From NCBI GenBank assembly GCA_949752795.1, contig OX457056.1, forward strand, positions 178,026,428-178,090,427: a stretch of 64,000 nt of DNA, written 5' to 3'. The position numbers and the translations under genes are program-made. Shown piece after piece: positions 1 to 14,573 of this stretch; position 1 is the first letter of the stretch, and each line of letters begins with the position of its first letter. Origin of the DNA: Hyperoodon ampullatus. Lineage: Eukaryota > Chordata > Mammalia > Artiodactyla > Ziphiidae. Below the pieces are notes generated by a model, which was given only the letters and a program-made list of their open reading frames with translations, had not been told where the DNA came from and ran no database searches.

Positions 1-419
1 CTGCTGCTTTATTGTCTTTTTCTTTAATTAAAAATGGGCAATGCCTGGTGTAGGGAAGTGGTTTTTAAACAGAATTGGTTCATCACTGCCACCCAGAGTC
101 ATTTGGAGAAATGGGAGTTTCCTTTTGCTGTCACAGTGACTGGAGGGAGTAATGTTAGCATTAGGGTGTCTAAATGTCCTGCAGTGCCCAAGAAGGTTCC
201 CATTCCACAAAGAATTGATTCACTTAGAATATCAAAAGCACCCCTTTGAGAAACACCGTTATATCAGATGGGCTTTGGAAGGCTGTCCTGAGAACCTGAA
301 CAAAAATTTTAATGTAGTTGCACTGGCAGAGACTGCTGCCTCATCAGCACATTTTTAGACTATAGCAGATAAATGCTGTTTGAATTATACACTTCAACCT
401 CTGTACCCAGTTTTCTTTA

Positions 420-1260
420 TTTTAACTTTTTATTATGAAAACTTTCAAACTTACATAAAAGGGAGAAAGTAGTATAAGGTGACCACCTGGCCTCAACAGG
501 TTTTACCAATTCTGTTTTATCATCTCTATCACCACCACCCCTTCCTCCTCCAACTGCTGGAATTTTTTAATGTAAATCTCAGACATCCTGTCCTTTCAAC
601 CATTTCTGCAGTAGTGACTCTCTAACAGATAATTTTCTTTTAAACATCATTATACCCAACAACAGTTGATGGTAGTTCGTTCATGCCATCTAATGGCCAA
701 TCCGTGTGCAGTTTTATCACATTGTCTCAGAAATATCTTTTTACAGTTGTGCTGTTGTTGTTGTTTTTAACAGCTGGCTTGTTCAAACTTGGATCCAAAC
801 AAGGTTCATACATTTTAATATGTAATAGTTTCTTCTCTCTCCACCAGCCTGTTTTTCCTTCTGTGTTATTTATTTGTTGAAACTGGGTCATTTTTCCTGT
901 GGAATTTCCATATTCTGGATCTGGCTGGTTACGTGTTCCTCTGTCTCTCATATTTTCTACAAACTGTTGGTTAAACTTTTATTTTAGAATTAGCTGATCC
1001 TATGTATGTTTATTTCTATCAGATCAGAAGTCATGTAATATCTGGTTATCCCACTTCTTGTTATGTTAAGATTGGTTATAGTAATTTGAGCTGTTGTTAG
1101 TCTAATCCACCAGTTATAAAGTTCCTCAGCGACCTTTAACCTAATGATTTTAGTAGCCCTTCATGATGGCTGTTTAAATCTAGTATTTCATTAAGGGCTG
1201 CAAAATGATGATTTTTCTAATTCTCTTATTCTTAACTTTTGCATTTGTTAGCTGTTTGCT
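420..1260. repeat. Ancient interspersed repeat, copy 1 (class uncertain)
   Basis: This AT-rich stretch resembles the non-coding part of an old mammalian repeat. It has a run like TTATTATGAAAACTTTCAAA, then a 'snorkel' of short T-rich phrases and GGATCCAAACAAGG. The same order of phrases recurs at 1480-2088 and 2531-2720, so the two are copies of one family. I recognise the family as common in mammals but cannot name it securely; an ancient L1 3' region is the best guess. No coding potential. Confidence 0.45.
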
Positions 1261-1479
1261 TTAAGTATAGTCTATGGAGAAAAGCCAGGATAAGTTCTTA
1301 TTTACTAATTTGCAGAATAACAATAGTATTCTTTGAAGGTGACCAATGAGCTTTTAGGATTTTGGTTTATTTGCTTGTTTTTATTTTGTTTTGTTTTATT
1401 ATGAACTTAATGGGATTTTATGTAGTGGATGGTTTTTAGTCTGCTCAGTCATTATTATCATCATCATTTACTTTATATT

Positions 1480-2720
1480 ATGGAAATTCTCAAACATACT
1501 AAAGTAGACAGTTGCATAATGACATGAAACCTCTTGTGTTCATCCTCTAACTTGCAGCAGTGATCTTAACTTCAAGCCAGTCTTGATTTATCTTCATCTG
1601 TAACCCTACCCCCCACACACACTTTGCTCTGCCCTCATTTTAGTTTGATGCAAATTCAAGACATTATATCATCTGTAAATATTTCTGTGTATCTCTGAAA
1701 GATAGGGTCTCTTGTTTTCTAATATAATTACAATACCATGATCACATAAAAATAAACATAAAACAACTATAAAAAATAATTTCTTAGTATCATTAAATAC
1801 CTAGCTAGTGCTCAAATTTTAAATTATCTAAAATGTGTGGGGTGGGTTAGCCCTTTGGTTGAATCAAAATTCAAATAAGATCCACCAGATATTCTATATC
1901 TTGTGTTGACACGTCCTTGAGTTCTTTTTAATCTGTGGACTTTCTCTTCATCTCTCTCTTTCTCTCTCTCTTCTTGTAGTTTATTTATTCAAGAGACTGA
2001 GTCAGTTGACCATGAGAGATTTCCACATACTGGAATTTGCTAATTATATTTCCTTGGTGTAGTTTAATGTATTTTCTGTAAATTGTAGTGTCAAAGAGAA
2101 ACAGAGCTGGACACTAAAGGTGGTTAGAAACAGATTTTATTCACTACTGTTGCAGTAGGGAAAAGAGATTTCAGTAAAGAACTGAGCTCGACTCCAAATA
2201 CAACAAGGAGAAGTGGGGATTTATAGCCAAGGAACAGAGTTGAGGGGATCAGTGGATGGGAAGTTACTAAGAGGAGAGAGACATGAAGGGAAGGGGGATT
2301 CTTGACAAACTAGCTTACCAGAATTTTTATGAAGACAGGCCTAGATGATCAGATATAAAGGGTGGAGGGGAGGAACTTGATCAGCTATCAAGGATGGGAG
2401 GATGGTTTAGCAGGATTCTTGGCAATAACCAGGCTAGGCATGCCAATGCCAGGGCCCAAGGAAGAGTCCCGGTGGAAAAAGGGCTCAGAGGAGCCTGTCT
2501 AAAGTTTGGTCAAGGAGAGAGTCTTTGTCAGTAAATTTAGAAACTTGATCAGATTTAAGGTGGTTGTTCTTTGGTTCTTTTTTGTTGTTTGTTACTGGAG
2601 GGCAAGCCTACTTCACAGCGAGGTAGTGTTCTTGCATCAGGAGGTATAATGTCATGTATTTAGGCTGTTTCCAATTCAAATTACAGGATTACCTCTTTAA
2701 TTTTGTATTTCTATTGACTC
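1480..2720. repeat. Ancient interspersed repeat, copy 2, interrupted by an LTR
   Basis: This is a second copy of the family at 420-1260. It shares a phrase like TTATGGAAATTCTCAAACAT, followed by a 'dacatta..ATCTGTAAATATTTC' block. It breaks at 2088 and resumes at 2531 (GTAAATTTAGAAACTTGATC), with the 442-bp LTR between the halves. The older element was therefore present before the LTR landed. Confidence 0.45.
2089..2530 (-). mobile_element. Solo LTR of an endogenous retrovirus (ERV1-like)
   Basis: On the minus strand the element starts TGACAAAGACTC and ends CTTTGACA, giving imperfect inverted termini with TG...CA ends. A TATA-like GGCTATAAATCC lies near 2210-2225, and a poly(A) signal AATAAAA lies near 2133-2143, in the order expected of an LTR. 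It is flanked by GTAG (2085-2088) and GTAA (2531-2534), which suit a 4-bp target duplication with one change; 4 bp is usual for gammaretrovirus-like ERVs. No internal retroviral genes are adjacent, so this is a solo LTR of about 442 bp. Family name not determined. Confidence 0.75.
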
Positions 2721-3215
2721 TAAGTTACTTGATGGCAGAGAACATATTTCATTTTCAGAGTATTTTCTTGCTTACATAGATGTGGTTGTTTTTTCAAGAA
2801 ATTTCATGCAATGCTATACGTTAAGGTATTTAGAAGGAAACGAAATCTCTAAAATCACAGTATCCAGAGGCAGTTGCCATCAACTTTGGTAAACATCCTT
2901 CCACACCCCTCTCTATGAATGTATTCCATAGAAATAGATGTGAGCACATGGAGACACATGCTGTCACATAAAAATGTATGTTTACCTAATGAAACCACAG
3001 TATAAAGAGTGTACTTTCCATTCAGTGATATATCAGGGAGATATTTTCTTACCAATGCATTTAAATACACATTATTCAAATAGGTGAATGATATTATAAT
3101 TTATTTAATCAATTTCCTACTGTTGGACACTTATTATTTTAAAAGTAACTTCCTTTTAAAAAACAGCACCGCATTAAACATACTGTCTAACTCTCATTTA
3201 AAAAAAGATTTTTAA

Positions 3216-3423
3216 GGGGCTTCCCTGGTGGCGCAGTGGTTGAGAGTCCGCCTGCTGATGCAGGGGACACGGGTTCGTGCCCCGGTCCGGGAAGATCCCA
3301 CATGCTGCAGAGCGGCTGGGCCTGTGAGCCATGGCCGCTGAGCCTGCGCGTCCGGAGCCTGTGCTCTGCAACGGTAGAGGCCACAACAGTAAGAGGCCCG
3401 CGTACCACAAAAAAAAAAAAAAA
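3216..3423 (+). mobile_element. CHR-type SINE with poly(A) tail
   Basis: A full-length tRNA-derived SINE. It has the head GGGGCTTCCCTGGTGGCGCA, a B-box-like GGTTCGTGCCCCGG and an A-tail. A direct repeat AAAAAAGATTTTTA (about 3201-3214 and 3417-3430) marks the target duplication. The family is typical of cetaceans and their relatives and is the main evidence for the host lineage. Confidence 0.92.
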
Positions 3424-3554
3424 GATTTTTATGGACATATTATATATCTTTAGCTTGACATTATTGATAAAGAGTTACCTTGATTTTTGAGGGGTATCAT
3501 CTGTATTTTCTTAGAGGGTTAAAAAAATTGTTAGCAGAATCCATTAATTATTGA

Positions 3555-3839
<285 letters not shown>

Positions 3840-3916
3840 TGAAATTGTTAAATTCTTTTTACTAATAAGACATACAGATGTATTAAGTTTTGTCATTTTT
3901 ATAAGCAGATTAATAA

Positions 3917-4081
<165 letters not shown>

Positions 4082-4918
4082 TAATGACTTCATGACTGTT
4101 TCTAATAAATGTTGGTGGCCTTTTCCCTTTTTGGTTGTATATCTGGATATGTTCAATAGAGGGCACTATAAAGTTACATTAGAACTTATTTTCTTAACTA
4201 ATGTAGATACATTATTCATTCTTTGTGGTACCTGCTGCATCCCAACACAGGACCAAGTTTTCGAAAGCATAGAATTTCAAATTTCTTTAAAAATATAAGC
4301 ATAATTTTTATTATTTTATTCTCCCAAAGGAAGATGGATTTAAAAATTAAATAAAATTGGTATTTCTTACTCTGGTAGAGAGGCATAGTGTTTGGGGCTT
4401 TTTGAAACTGTAAAAAACTGCTTTTCTTAGCAGAATGAAGCAAAAGCCCCTCATATACCCTTTGTCATCTTCCGCCTCCTTTTCTGAAACAGAACACAAT
4501 TTAGTTATATTAAAGATGGAGGGGGTTTATGAGTAAGTTTGATTCAAGGTCAGGTTGGGGAGGGGGTTAAGTGAATGGAAGAACTTTTAGTATTACTTTC
4601 CTGAATATGCTTTGTATCTCTTTGATGAAGTATTTCATTGGCTGATATTTTCTGGGACTATTTCAGCAGGAGCTGGGTTGATCTATAACTATCTAAGTAA
4701 ATGCATCATATTATTGTTTTTGTTTTGTTATATTTTTCTGTGTCATGGTTGTACAAGGTGATTTTATTTCCCATTTCAACTTCATAAGCCAAAATACGTG
4801 AAACACAGTAATATAAATTTACAAAACCTTGAACCTGAGGCAAATTATAAAAAGGGGAAAGGTAGGGAAAGAAGGGTGCATAAATTAGAAAGAAAGACAC
4901 ACCAAAAAACAAGCTAAA

Positions 4919-5109
4919 GGGCTTCCCTGGTGGCGCAGAGGTTGAGAGTCCGCCTGCCGATGCAGGGGACGCGGGTTCGTGCCCCGGTCTGGGAGGATCC
5001 CGCGTGCCGCGGAGCGGCTGGGCCCGTGAGCTATGGCCGCTGAGCCTGCGCGTCCGGAGCCTGTGCTCCGCAACGGGAAAGGCCACAACAGTGAGAGGCC
5101 CACATACCA

Positions 5110-5166
<57 letters not shown>
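4919..5166 (+). mobile_element. CHR-type SINE with a 56-A tail
   Basis: A full-length CHR SINE ending in 56 uninterrupted A residues (5111-5166). The 15-bp direct repeat AAAAAACAAGCTAAA flanks it (4904-4918 and 5161-5175). A perfect target duplication and an undecayed tail indicate a young insertion. Confidence 0.93.
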
Positions 5167-5167
<1 letters not shown>

Positions 5168-5410
5168 AAGCTAAATCAACATTTACTCAAATTCTTCTCT
5201 TCTTATTCATTATGTGTCACTGTATTCCAAGGATAATGTTTATTTGCTTGGTATTAAATGCTTGTACTATAGAATCACTGTTCAGAGGCCTGTGCCTCTG
5301 ATCAGCAACAGCTTATATATGGGCCACTTAGAAGACAGACTCAAATCTTAAAATAGTGTTTACACTTAGTTTCATGTAAAGTACCGGTCTGCCTTGCTTG
5401 AAGGTCATCT

Positions 5411-5774
5411 TTTTTTTTTTTAAATAAATTTATTTATTTGATTTATTTAATTTTGGCTGTGTTGGGTCTTCGCTGCTGCGCGTGGGCTTTCTCTAGTTGT
5501 GGTGAGCGGGGGCTACTCCTTGTTGCAGTGAGCGGGCTTCTCATTGTGTGGCTTCTCTGGTCGTGGAGCACGGGCTCTAGGCGCACGGGCTTCAGTAGTT
5601 GCAGCACACGGGCTCAGTAGTTGTGGCTCACGGGCTCTAGAGCACAGGCTCAGTAGTTGTGGCGCACGGGTTTAGTTGCTTTGTGGCACGTGGGATCTTT
5701 CTAGACCAGGGATCGAACCCGTGTCCCCTACATTGGCAGGCGGATTCTCAACCACTGTGCCACCAGGGAAGCCC
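5411..5774 (-). mobile_element. CHR-type SINE, minus strand, AAATAAAT-tailed subtype
   Basis: A longer CHR subtype. Its tail appears on the + strand as T10 plus TAAATAAATTTATTTATTTG, and its head at the right end as CCACCAGGGAAGCCCC. Its body has repeated 'GGCTCAGTAGTTGTGG' units. Imperfect flanking repeats CTTGAAGGTCATCTTT and CTTGAACATCATCTTT support insertion by target-primed reverse transcription. Confidence 0.9.
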
Positions 5775-7379
5775 CTTGAACATCATCTTTAATTGAATAT
5801 TTTCAACATACAAAAGTATGGGGCTCTGATTATAAAAATGTTGCAATAAAAAACCTGATCCAGAGAATGCCTTAGGAAAAGTTGCAGTACCATCGTTAAC
5901 AATGTACTGATAAATACCTCTTTCTAGAGATTGTGTGACTGAGGAATTAGATTCCTCAGAGTCATAGCTAGGCTTTATATGGTCTGCACTACTTCATGCC
6001 CTCCTTTACCTCCACTTACGTGCAGTTTTCAACAAAGGCACGTTTTTCAGAGGAGGCTTTCATGTGCTTTCAAGAAGGATGACACTGTCTTAATAGCTGA
6101 ACGTTGCATGCTATGCTTCCTAGAATATTAGCCTTATTGGAGATCTTTGCTTGGAAAACACTCTCCCTCCAAGATCAAATTTCAATGGGATGAATGTCCT
6201 AGTGAGAAATCCTGTTTTTTAGGGTACTTTAAAAACAGGCACAGTCTATGTAGGTCTAGCCAACTAACAAGAAACACTGGTTAGTATTTATCCCACTTCC
6301 TCAAGGCTGTCAGATGCACCAGAGGTTTGGGACATCTAAAATCTGTTAGGTAAACTAATCAGTGACATGAATTCAGCCTGGGCATTTACCAGGTATAGTC
6401 TAGGAATATGAATAAGATATGTTTTCTGTCCTTAAGAGCTATATCCTCTTTACCTCAGAAATATGGAAAATACTGTACCAGTAACCTACAAAGCCAGCGT
6501 AGAAGAGAGAGAGCTGGTTGGAGTAACCACTGGTGTTTTATGAATGTAGAATTCATCACACATAGCTTGTTAGAACATTCGTACTATCTGGTTTCTCAGA
6601 TTTCTTTCCTATTCTTAATAATTAGAAATGATCACAGCAAGTTTGATACCAAATAGTAGGGGACGTCTTTGGTTTCTTTATTGGTGAGACTAGGTCATTC
6701 AGCAGTGTCTATGTCCAGAGAACTATTATGGGAAATAAAATTGAACCAAACATGGCCCGTGTTCTCAATATGCTTATTATTACTAGGTAGTGGAGAAACA
6801 GTGGATTACAGAAATGACAGTGTCATAGGCAAATGTTGACTCTTACGTGGTGAAGTCATAGGTGAGTGTGGTAGACTTACAGTAAGCTTTAAACTTACAT
6901 CATTCAAAATTCACTTATTTCCATAAACTCCAAACATTAAATTTAAATACACCTTTAAGACTAGCATTGAATGGCAACATTTTGCTTGAGTTTAATTAGT
7001 CTCACAGAAGATCTTAGAAACTGTAATTGCTAAAAGTGTAGTGTCTCCCTTTAAACTCAAAAATTAGTGGTGATGTGAGTAAAATGACAAATATTCTGAC
7101 TAATAAACTGCAGAGCTAAAAATGTGTAAATATGAAGAATGTTGACTTTAAAAGATTGGGATTTTTAATAGCTGTGGCTTAAGTAAAGAAAAATCATCTT
7201 GGAATATGTCCGGTGTGAATCAAGTCATAAAAACCCAATAATATTGCATAATATTAATAGCACCGTTCTGAGCACTTTTACATATATTGATTCATTTAGT
7301 CCTCACAATATCCTGTGAGTAGCTACTGTTAAGGATGTTCATTGTGGAGCAAAGTATTACAGTCCTACATGCATACGTG

Positions 7380-7481
7380 CATTCTACAAATAGCCCTGAA
7401 CCCATGGGCCAGGAACTGTCTAGATGCTGGAGATATATTGGTGAACAAGGTAGACTTTCTTTCTTTTTGGAGCTTACATTT
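7380..7481. repeat. L2/MIR-type 3' fragment
   Basis: The phrase 'CCATGGGCCAGGAACTGTCTAGATGCTGGAGATATATTGGTGAACAAGGTAGAC' (7399-7452, abbreviated here) has the wording typical of ancient L2 3' ends. It is cut by the SINE at 7483. Confidence 0.5.
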
Positions 7482-7482
7482 T

Positions 7483-7794
7483 TTTAAATTAATTAATTTA
7501 TTTTATTTTATTATTTATTTTTGGCCACATTGGGTCTTTGTTGCTACGTGTGGGCTTTCTCTAGTTGCGGCGAGCAGGCTTCTCATTGCAGTGGCTTCTC
7601 TTGTGGCAGAGCACAGGGTCTAGGCACGTGGGCTTCAGTAGTTGTGGCATGCGGGCTCTAAAGCACAGGCTCAGTAGTTGTGATGCACAGGCTTAGTTGC
7701 TCCGTGGCATGCAGGATCTTCCCGGACCAGGGCTCGAACCTGTGTCCCCTGCATTGGCAGGCAGATTCTTAACTACTGCGCCACCAGGGAAGCC
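7483..7794 (-). mobile_element. CHR-type SINE, minus strand
   Basis: The element reads TTAATTAATTTATTTTATTT... on the + strand and ends CCACCAGGGAAGCC. It is flanked by perfect 15-bp repeats TGGAGCTTACATTTT at 7468-7482 and 7795-7809. Confidence 0.92.
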
Positions 7795-7819
7795 TGGAGC
7801 TTACATTTTGGAAGGGAGG

Positions 7820-9110
7820 TCGACAAAAACCAACTAAAGAAATACCCATATAATGTATTAAAAGGTTAATGTAAGTGATAAGACATTAAAACAGGATAAA
7901 GGGAAAGGGAAATGGGAGTGCTTAGAGTGGTCAGAGAAGTCTTTTTGAAGTGGGGCTATTTGAACAGAGACCAGAATGAAGTTGGGAAAGCAGAAACTGG
8001 GTGAGGAGCATTTCAGGCTGACAGAATGAGGGCAAAAAGAACTTAAAACAGGAATGTGTGAGGACTAGCAAGGAAGCCATTGTAGCTAGAGCCAAGTCGG
8101 GGTGCGGGGGGAAGTGCCAGGAAATGATTCTGCAAGGTTAGCCACGGGCAACGTCTTGTCAAGTCCCTCTCTCTATCTATAGTACGGACTTTCTGTTACC
8201 TGTGTAAGATAGGAGGCCACTTGAGGGTTTTGTGTTTTTTTTTTTATTTTTATTTTTTTGGCTGCGTTGGGTCTTTGTTGCTGTGTGCGGACTTTTCTCT
8301 GGTTGTAGCGAGTGGGGGCTACTCTTCATTGTGGTGCACAGGCTTCTCATTGCGGTGGCTTCTCTTGTTGTGGAGCACGGGCTCTAGGTGCATGGGCTTC
8401 AGTAGTTGCAATGCATGGGCTCAGTAGTTGTGGTGTGTGGGCTTCAGTAGTTGTGGCGCATGGGCTCAGTAGTTGTGGCACACGGGCTTAGTTGCTCCGT
8501 GGCATGTGGCATCTTCCTGGGCCAGGGATCAAACCCATGTCCTCTGCATTGGCAGGCGGCTTCTTAACCACTGCGCCACCAGGGAAGTCCCCACTGAAGA
8601 GTTTTAAACAGGGAATGATGGCTGGTTTATGTTTGGAAGAATAATTCTGGCTGCTTTGTGGATAAGAGAGCATAGGGACATAGCTGGGGAAACAAAGAGA
8701 AAGGTGGTTGGGCTTTTGTCAAAATTCGGGCAAGAAGTTGATGATGGTACCTTAGACTAGGATGGTACTGGTAAGGTGATGAGAGGTGACCGATTTGTTT
8801 GAAGGTAGACCTAACAATTTGTTGACCGCTTGGGTGTAAGAGAAAGCAAGGAGTCAAGGATGACTCCACGGTTTTAGGATTGAGTGAACGTGGTGTCTTT
8901 ATTGAGCTATGAGTTGAGGGAGGATCACATTTAGGAAGAAATAAAAAATTCGGTTTTGATTAAGATTGAGATGCCTATTAATAGAAATTTTCAGTGTAAC
9001 TGTTGAATAGGTAGTTAAATATACATGTTGAGTGCCTGAGAAAGGCTATGGCCGGAAATACAGATTTAGGAGTTGCCAACTTCTAAATAGTATAGAAAGT
9101 ATAGAGTATG
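7820..9110. repeat. Ancient L2-like LINE fragment, split by a SINE
   Basis: The sequence on both sides of the SINE at 8235-8591 reads as one old LINE. Phrases such as GACAGAATGAGGGCAAAAAG and 'AAGAATAATTCTGGCTGC' and 'AGGATGACTCCACGGTTTTAG' are typical L2 wording. All frames are broken. Confidence 0.45.
8235..8591 (-). mobile_element. CHR-type SINE, minus strand
   Basis: The T-rich tail (TTTTTTATTTTTATTTTTTT) lies at the left and the head CCACCAGGGAAGTCCCC at the right, with several diverged 'CAGTAGTTGTGG' repeats between them. I see no clean target duplication. Confidence 0.88.
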
Positions 9111-9619
9111 GCTAGAGGAGAAGAGATTTGGGGACTCAGCTGTGGAGACTAAACGCTGGTTAGAGCAGGTGTATCCCCAAGGAAGAATGTGTGGGTCAGA
9201 TGCCTCTGAGAAAGCTAATAAGATGAGGACAGAGAAGTGCTCATGGGATTCAACTGTCTTGAATTCCTTAGTGGCCTCACCAAGAGCAATTTTGAGACAA
9301 AAGGCTGGAGAGATTTCAGGAGTTGGGGTGGTGAGGAAGAGGAGCTTTGCTGTGAAGGAGAGCAGAGAAACAGGGTGGTGAGAGGGAAGGACAGGGATGT
9401 GTAGTCAAGGAAGGGGTTTCTTCTGATTTTAGATGAGAAATGGTTCTAACATGTTTGTATGCTGTTGGGAGTGATTTTCGTAGTCCTCAAACACTTAGTG
9501 ATTACCTTCCATGTGATAAGTAACATCTAAGGTTTGATAGGATTATCTTTCAGATATCCATATGTGTTTTGTGGAATATTTGGATTATAAAGTCATAGTG
9601 TGTAATGGGAAGAGTTCGC

Positions 9620-9740
9620 GCTGGACAGGCAGCCTGCCTTGGAATCAGATTCTGGTCCCTGAGCTACTAACCAAGTGATTTTGAGGAAATTAACCTGACC
9701 TCTGAGCCTGTTTCCTAATCTGCAAAATGATAACCTCTTT
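9620..9740 (+). repeat. MIR SINE fragment
   Basis: The order 'GAATCAGATTCTGGTCC ... AACCAAGTGATTTTGAGG ... CTAATCTGCAAAATGATAA' matches the MIR core and 3' half. It lies in the RBPJ intron before the 10272 exon. Confidence 0.6.
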
Positions 9741-10157
9741 TAGGTTAAAATTAAAACAACATATAAGTATGATACTGGACTTAGGTACCGACTAGCACAC
9801 CCATAGTGGCCTTTAGAGATAATTTCCCCTTTGATGTTGGAATATTTGTCGTTGTATATTATTCGAAAGGTCAGGATTAACATCAGCTGGAAATTTGCTA
9901 GAATGCAGAATATCAGGCCCCGTATGTGATCTGTGGGATCGGAACAGATGTGTGTTTAACAGGAACCCCAGATGATTTGTATGGACATTAAAGTTTGAAA
10001 ACCACTGATCTAGAAAACAGGTGCCAGTCTGCCCTATTTTTTTAGGAGTTCAAGGAAAAAGGTAACATATCTACATTCTTAACATGCTTGCAATCTAAAA
10101 GTATTCTTATACCTAGCTTTATTGTTTGTAGATTCTTTTGTGTATGTAGGTGTGTGA

Positions 10158-10421
<264 letters not shown>

Positions 10422-11461
10422 TAAATTACTGGTAAAATCTAAAATGTGCAAACTATTAGGTTAGCAGCATTTAGAAACATGAAACTCTTGCTTAATGTTA
10501 ATTGTATGCAAATACACGAGGCTGTGTGTTCAGATATTTATCTCAAGTTCAAGGGTCCTTAGCCCACATGTTCCTCGGATATAGCAGTCATCCTACATCA
10601 AGGAAGAACTCAAAACTATGAAGATATTCTAAGAGAAGCAGTTAACATCTAGTTCTGAGGAACAAAGAGCCCCTCAGACTATCCAAAAGTAGATGTTGGG
10701 TATTCAGTAAATCACCTGAAATTATGTGCAGACAACATTGTATATGATACATGCCTATTTTGGAGGAGCGTTCATAATTCTCATCAGATTTATATTGGGG
10801 TCTTCTAAGATAGTAATGATGACACATTTCAAAAGCTAATTTTTAACTATATTTACTCAGAAGGCTTTTATGAGGACATTTATGACATGAACAGATGACT
10901 TAATAGAATAGTTATACTTTCACATGAAACTCATTTCTGAACATCTGGAGACTTTCCAGAGAGATGGCCACACACAGCCAGTCTCCTCAACCCAGCACTG
11001 ATGGTCTGGCCTAGGTGTTGCGAGGTAGGGGTAGGGGATTGTCAGTCAACATCTTGGTTCCTTCCAGCTGAAAGTACGTAAGTTTCTAGCTGTTCTCTTA
11101 GCAGGAGGGGGCTCCCATTCTCTCTCTCAGGGATCCCTAAAGAGTTTTAAACAGCTATTTACATCACAGATACTGATCTTTTATTAAAGAAATTATACAG
11201 GTACTGGTATACTCTTACTTAAATGGTTATTCTGAAGGTATTATTAGTTTTTAGTATGTCACTGAAATATTTTGTATTAAAATAAAACCTGCCATATGTG
11301 ACGTTTCCATGTTAATATTCTGTTTGTTTAGGGATTGGCAAAGCATCGTGCTTGGGAAGTTTATAAATTTGTACTAAATTCTCTTCATGTTAATGCCAGT
11401 CTATGAGTGTTACTTTGTTAAAGTGTCTTATACTGCAGTGTATATAAAACTCAATTTCTAA

Positions 11462-11653
<192 letters not shown>

Positions 11654-11957
11654 TGACTTTTAGCTCTTTGCAACTGCTCTCAGCTATGACATGGCATAAT
11701 TTTATTTCACAATAAATTTGATTTTTCTCCAAATCTTGTGATTTGGAGGTTTTGTTACACATCATTTGTTGATTTAAAAAAAAAAGAAAATGAGAGGAAC
11801 ATAATTTTATGCAAGAAAATTTAAATGTAAATCAGTTTGTATATTATCTTGATATTTTTAGTTCACTTTGTCTTTATAATCATGTCATTTAAAGGAAGCA
11901 TTTTATTTATCCATATTTTTGCACATGATAGTCGAATGAGAAACTGTACTTTAATGA

Positions 11958-12119
<162 letters not shown>

Positions 12120-12216
12120 TAATTTTTTACATCATCCAGAGTTTTTGATGGGGGTGTGGGTACATGAGACTCTTTCCTGATATTGGTTGTCCTGTATTTA
12201 AGCAACCTTGTTTTAA

Positions 12217-12585
<369 letters not shown>

Positions 12586-14573
12586 CTACCGTCTTTTTGC
12601 TAGGACTTACACTGACTTGAGTGCGGCAAAATGTTGACAAAAAAAGAAAGAAAAAAGTGAACAATCTTTTGTGGTTTCTTGGGAAAACTTTTCATACCCG
12701 GTGATACTATTCAAAAACCCCATTACCTGCAAGTGCTGATTTGAAGTGCAGAAGCCACAGTAAAACAAACAAAAAAACCTCAAAATGTGCAAACTTTTGG
12801 AAATTGATTTTTTTCAGCTGTTATTTTTGTTTGGTTGGTTTTTGTTTGTTTTTGTTTAAATGGGCAAGAAATAGAGATGTGGCTGGAGTAAAAGGTAATC
12901 AAACTAGAAGATAAAAATCTAACATAGTTTTTATGGACCAAGGAACTTGTATAAGCTTTAGTAAAAGGTACATTTTCACCATACCTTTTTTATATCACAG
13001 TATATATAGTACACCTTTGTTACCAAATAGGTTGTTCTCCTCCCCACCCCCTTTGAGCTTTTGCTCTTAAGTACATTCAGGTTCCAAGCCTGACCATGCT
13101 TGTTTAATCTAATTACCATACTCCTCCAGGTCTTTTTGGTCTAAGGCTGGAACTGTTCTTTTTATTTTATTATTTTCTTTAAAAGCTGAAGTCTTATGAC
13201 TTTTCATGAGTGGAAGGTGTTTTGATTTCAGCAAGTCAAATCTTGTAAAGGCCTGCATATTTCTTTTAAGATTATTTGAAGTCTGTGCAAAAGCTTTAAA
13301 AAAAATGCCTCTGCCTTGCCTGCAATACATGCAACGTACGTTGACTTAGTCTCTATTCTCAGACACCGTTGATAGTTATTTCTGTGTGTTCCTTTTTTTT
13401 AAAAAAATGTATTTATAGTTGTAATCCAAGAGGTTCTAACATTTACCTGGAATTAAATGTGGCCATTTAGTCATTAATGAGTTAATGGCATGGAACATGT
13501 TGGTTTTTACAGTGTTCCCTTTTCCTGTGCAGAAATGTATCTATACGCGGTCCAGGATTTGTTCAGGTTTTTCCTCCTCCTAATCTTGTACATAACTTGT
13601 ATTATGTGTAAGTTAAACATTTTATTTTGAAGCTAGAATATTCCCAGTGATTTCATTCAGCAGGGTGTTTTTCTGCCTTGTTGGCATATGACAAAAAAAT
13701 ATCATCAGAAGTATTTGCTACCAGTTGGTAGATGGTGCCCTTATTGTATAATGAGGAAAATCTCAGCAAAAGCATGTTTTTACTTACTTTTTTTGTGGGG
13801 GGGTAGCCTAGGCCAAAACATCATTGTAACCTTGAAACAAGATGCTTTTACTAGATGACCAACTAAAATAGCTGGAAGACAGTACTTTAGGAACAGATAG
13901 CTGTAAGATTATAAAAATGCAGATGTACTTTATCTTTCCATTTCTCTCCCTGCCTTTTTTTGTTTTCTTTTCCCCAGTACTGAGCATCTTCACAAATGTC
14001 TCCTACTCGGAAAGCATTTCTTCTCCATTCAGTTAAGATTTGGCTGCATTCAGGGTTGTGTGCTGGCTGTGTGTGCTGGGCTCACTGGTTTCACGTTGGT
14101 TTTGTTCCTGCACTTTGGGCACGCCTGTGTTCGGTGTCTTAGGAGTTGCAGCAGACTCATTGGGCTACATTTTCTACAGGAACTATGTGTGTGATGTTAC
14201 AGGACATGGTCTAGTAATAATACAGTCATCTTTCTTTGAGTAAAAACTACCTCTAGATTGTGGTAAGCTTTTACTGTCCCATAAAACAGGAGCCACAAGT
14301 ACCTTAAGAAAGCAAAACTAACTTCCTGCAGTTTCCATACAGAAATTGTCTTTCTGGTGTCCTGGGCTATTTTGAAAAGTTTCCGTCAGTAGACTTTTTA
14401 AAACATCATTGTTAGTAACTTCCCCCCACTCCCCTCCACCCCCAGCTTTGATACCTTCATTACTCATTCTTTTGCTCAGACTCTGCCATTGTAAATACAA
14501 TTCCTAACATCTTTACATCACTTTTTCCTCAGTTTTCAAGGGGGAAGTCATTTGTAAAACATGTTAGTGGTTA

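Noticed and set aside
3187..3438. Short ORFs with Ala/Gly/Arg-rich products and poly-Phe or poly-Lys ends (also at 4706, 19021, 26114, 26855, 29303)
   Set aside because: They are translations of CHR SINEs and their A/T tails.
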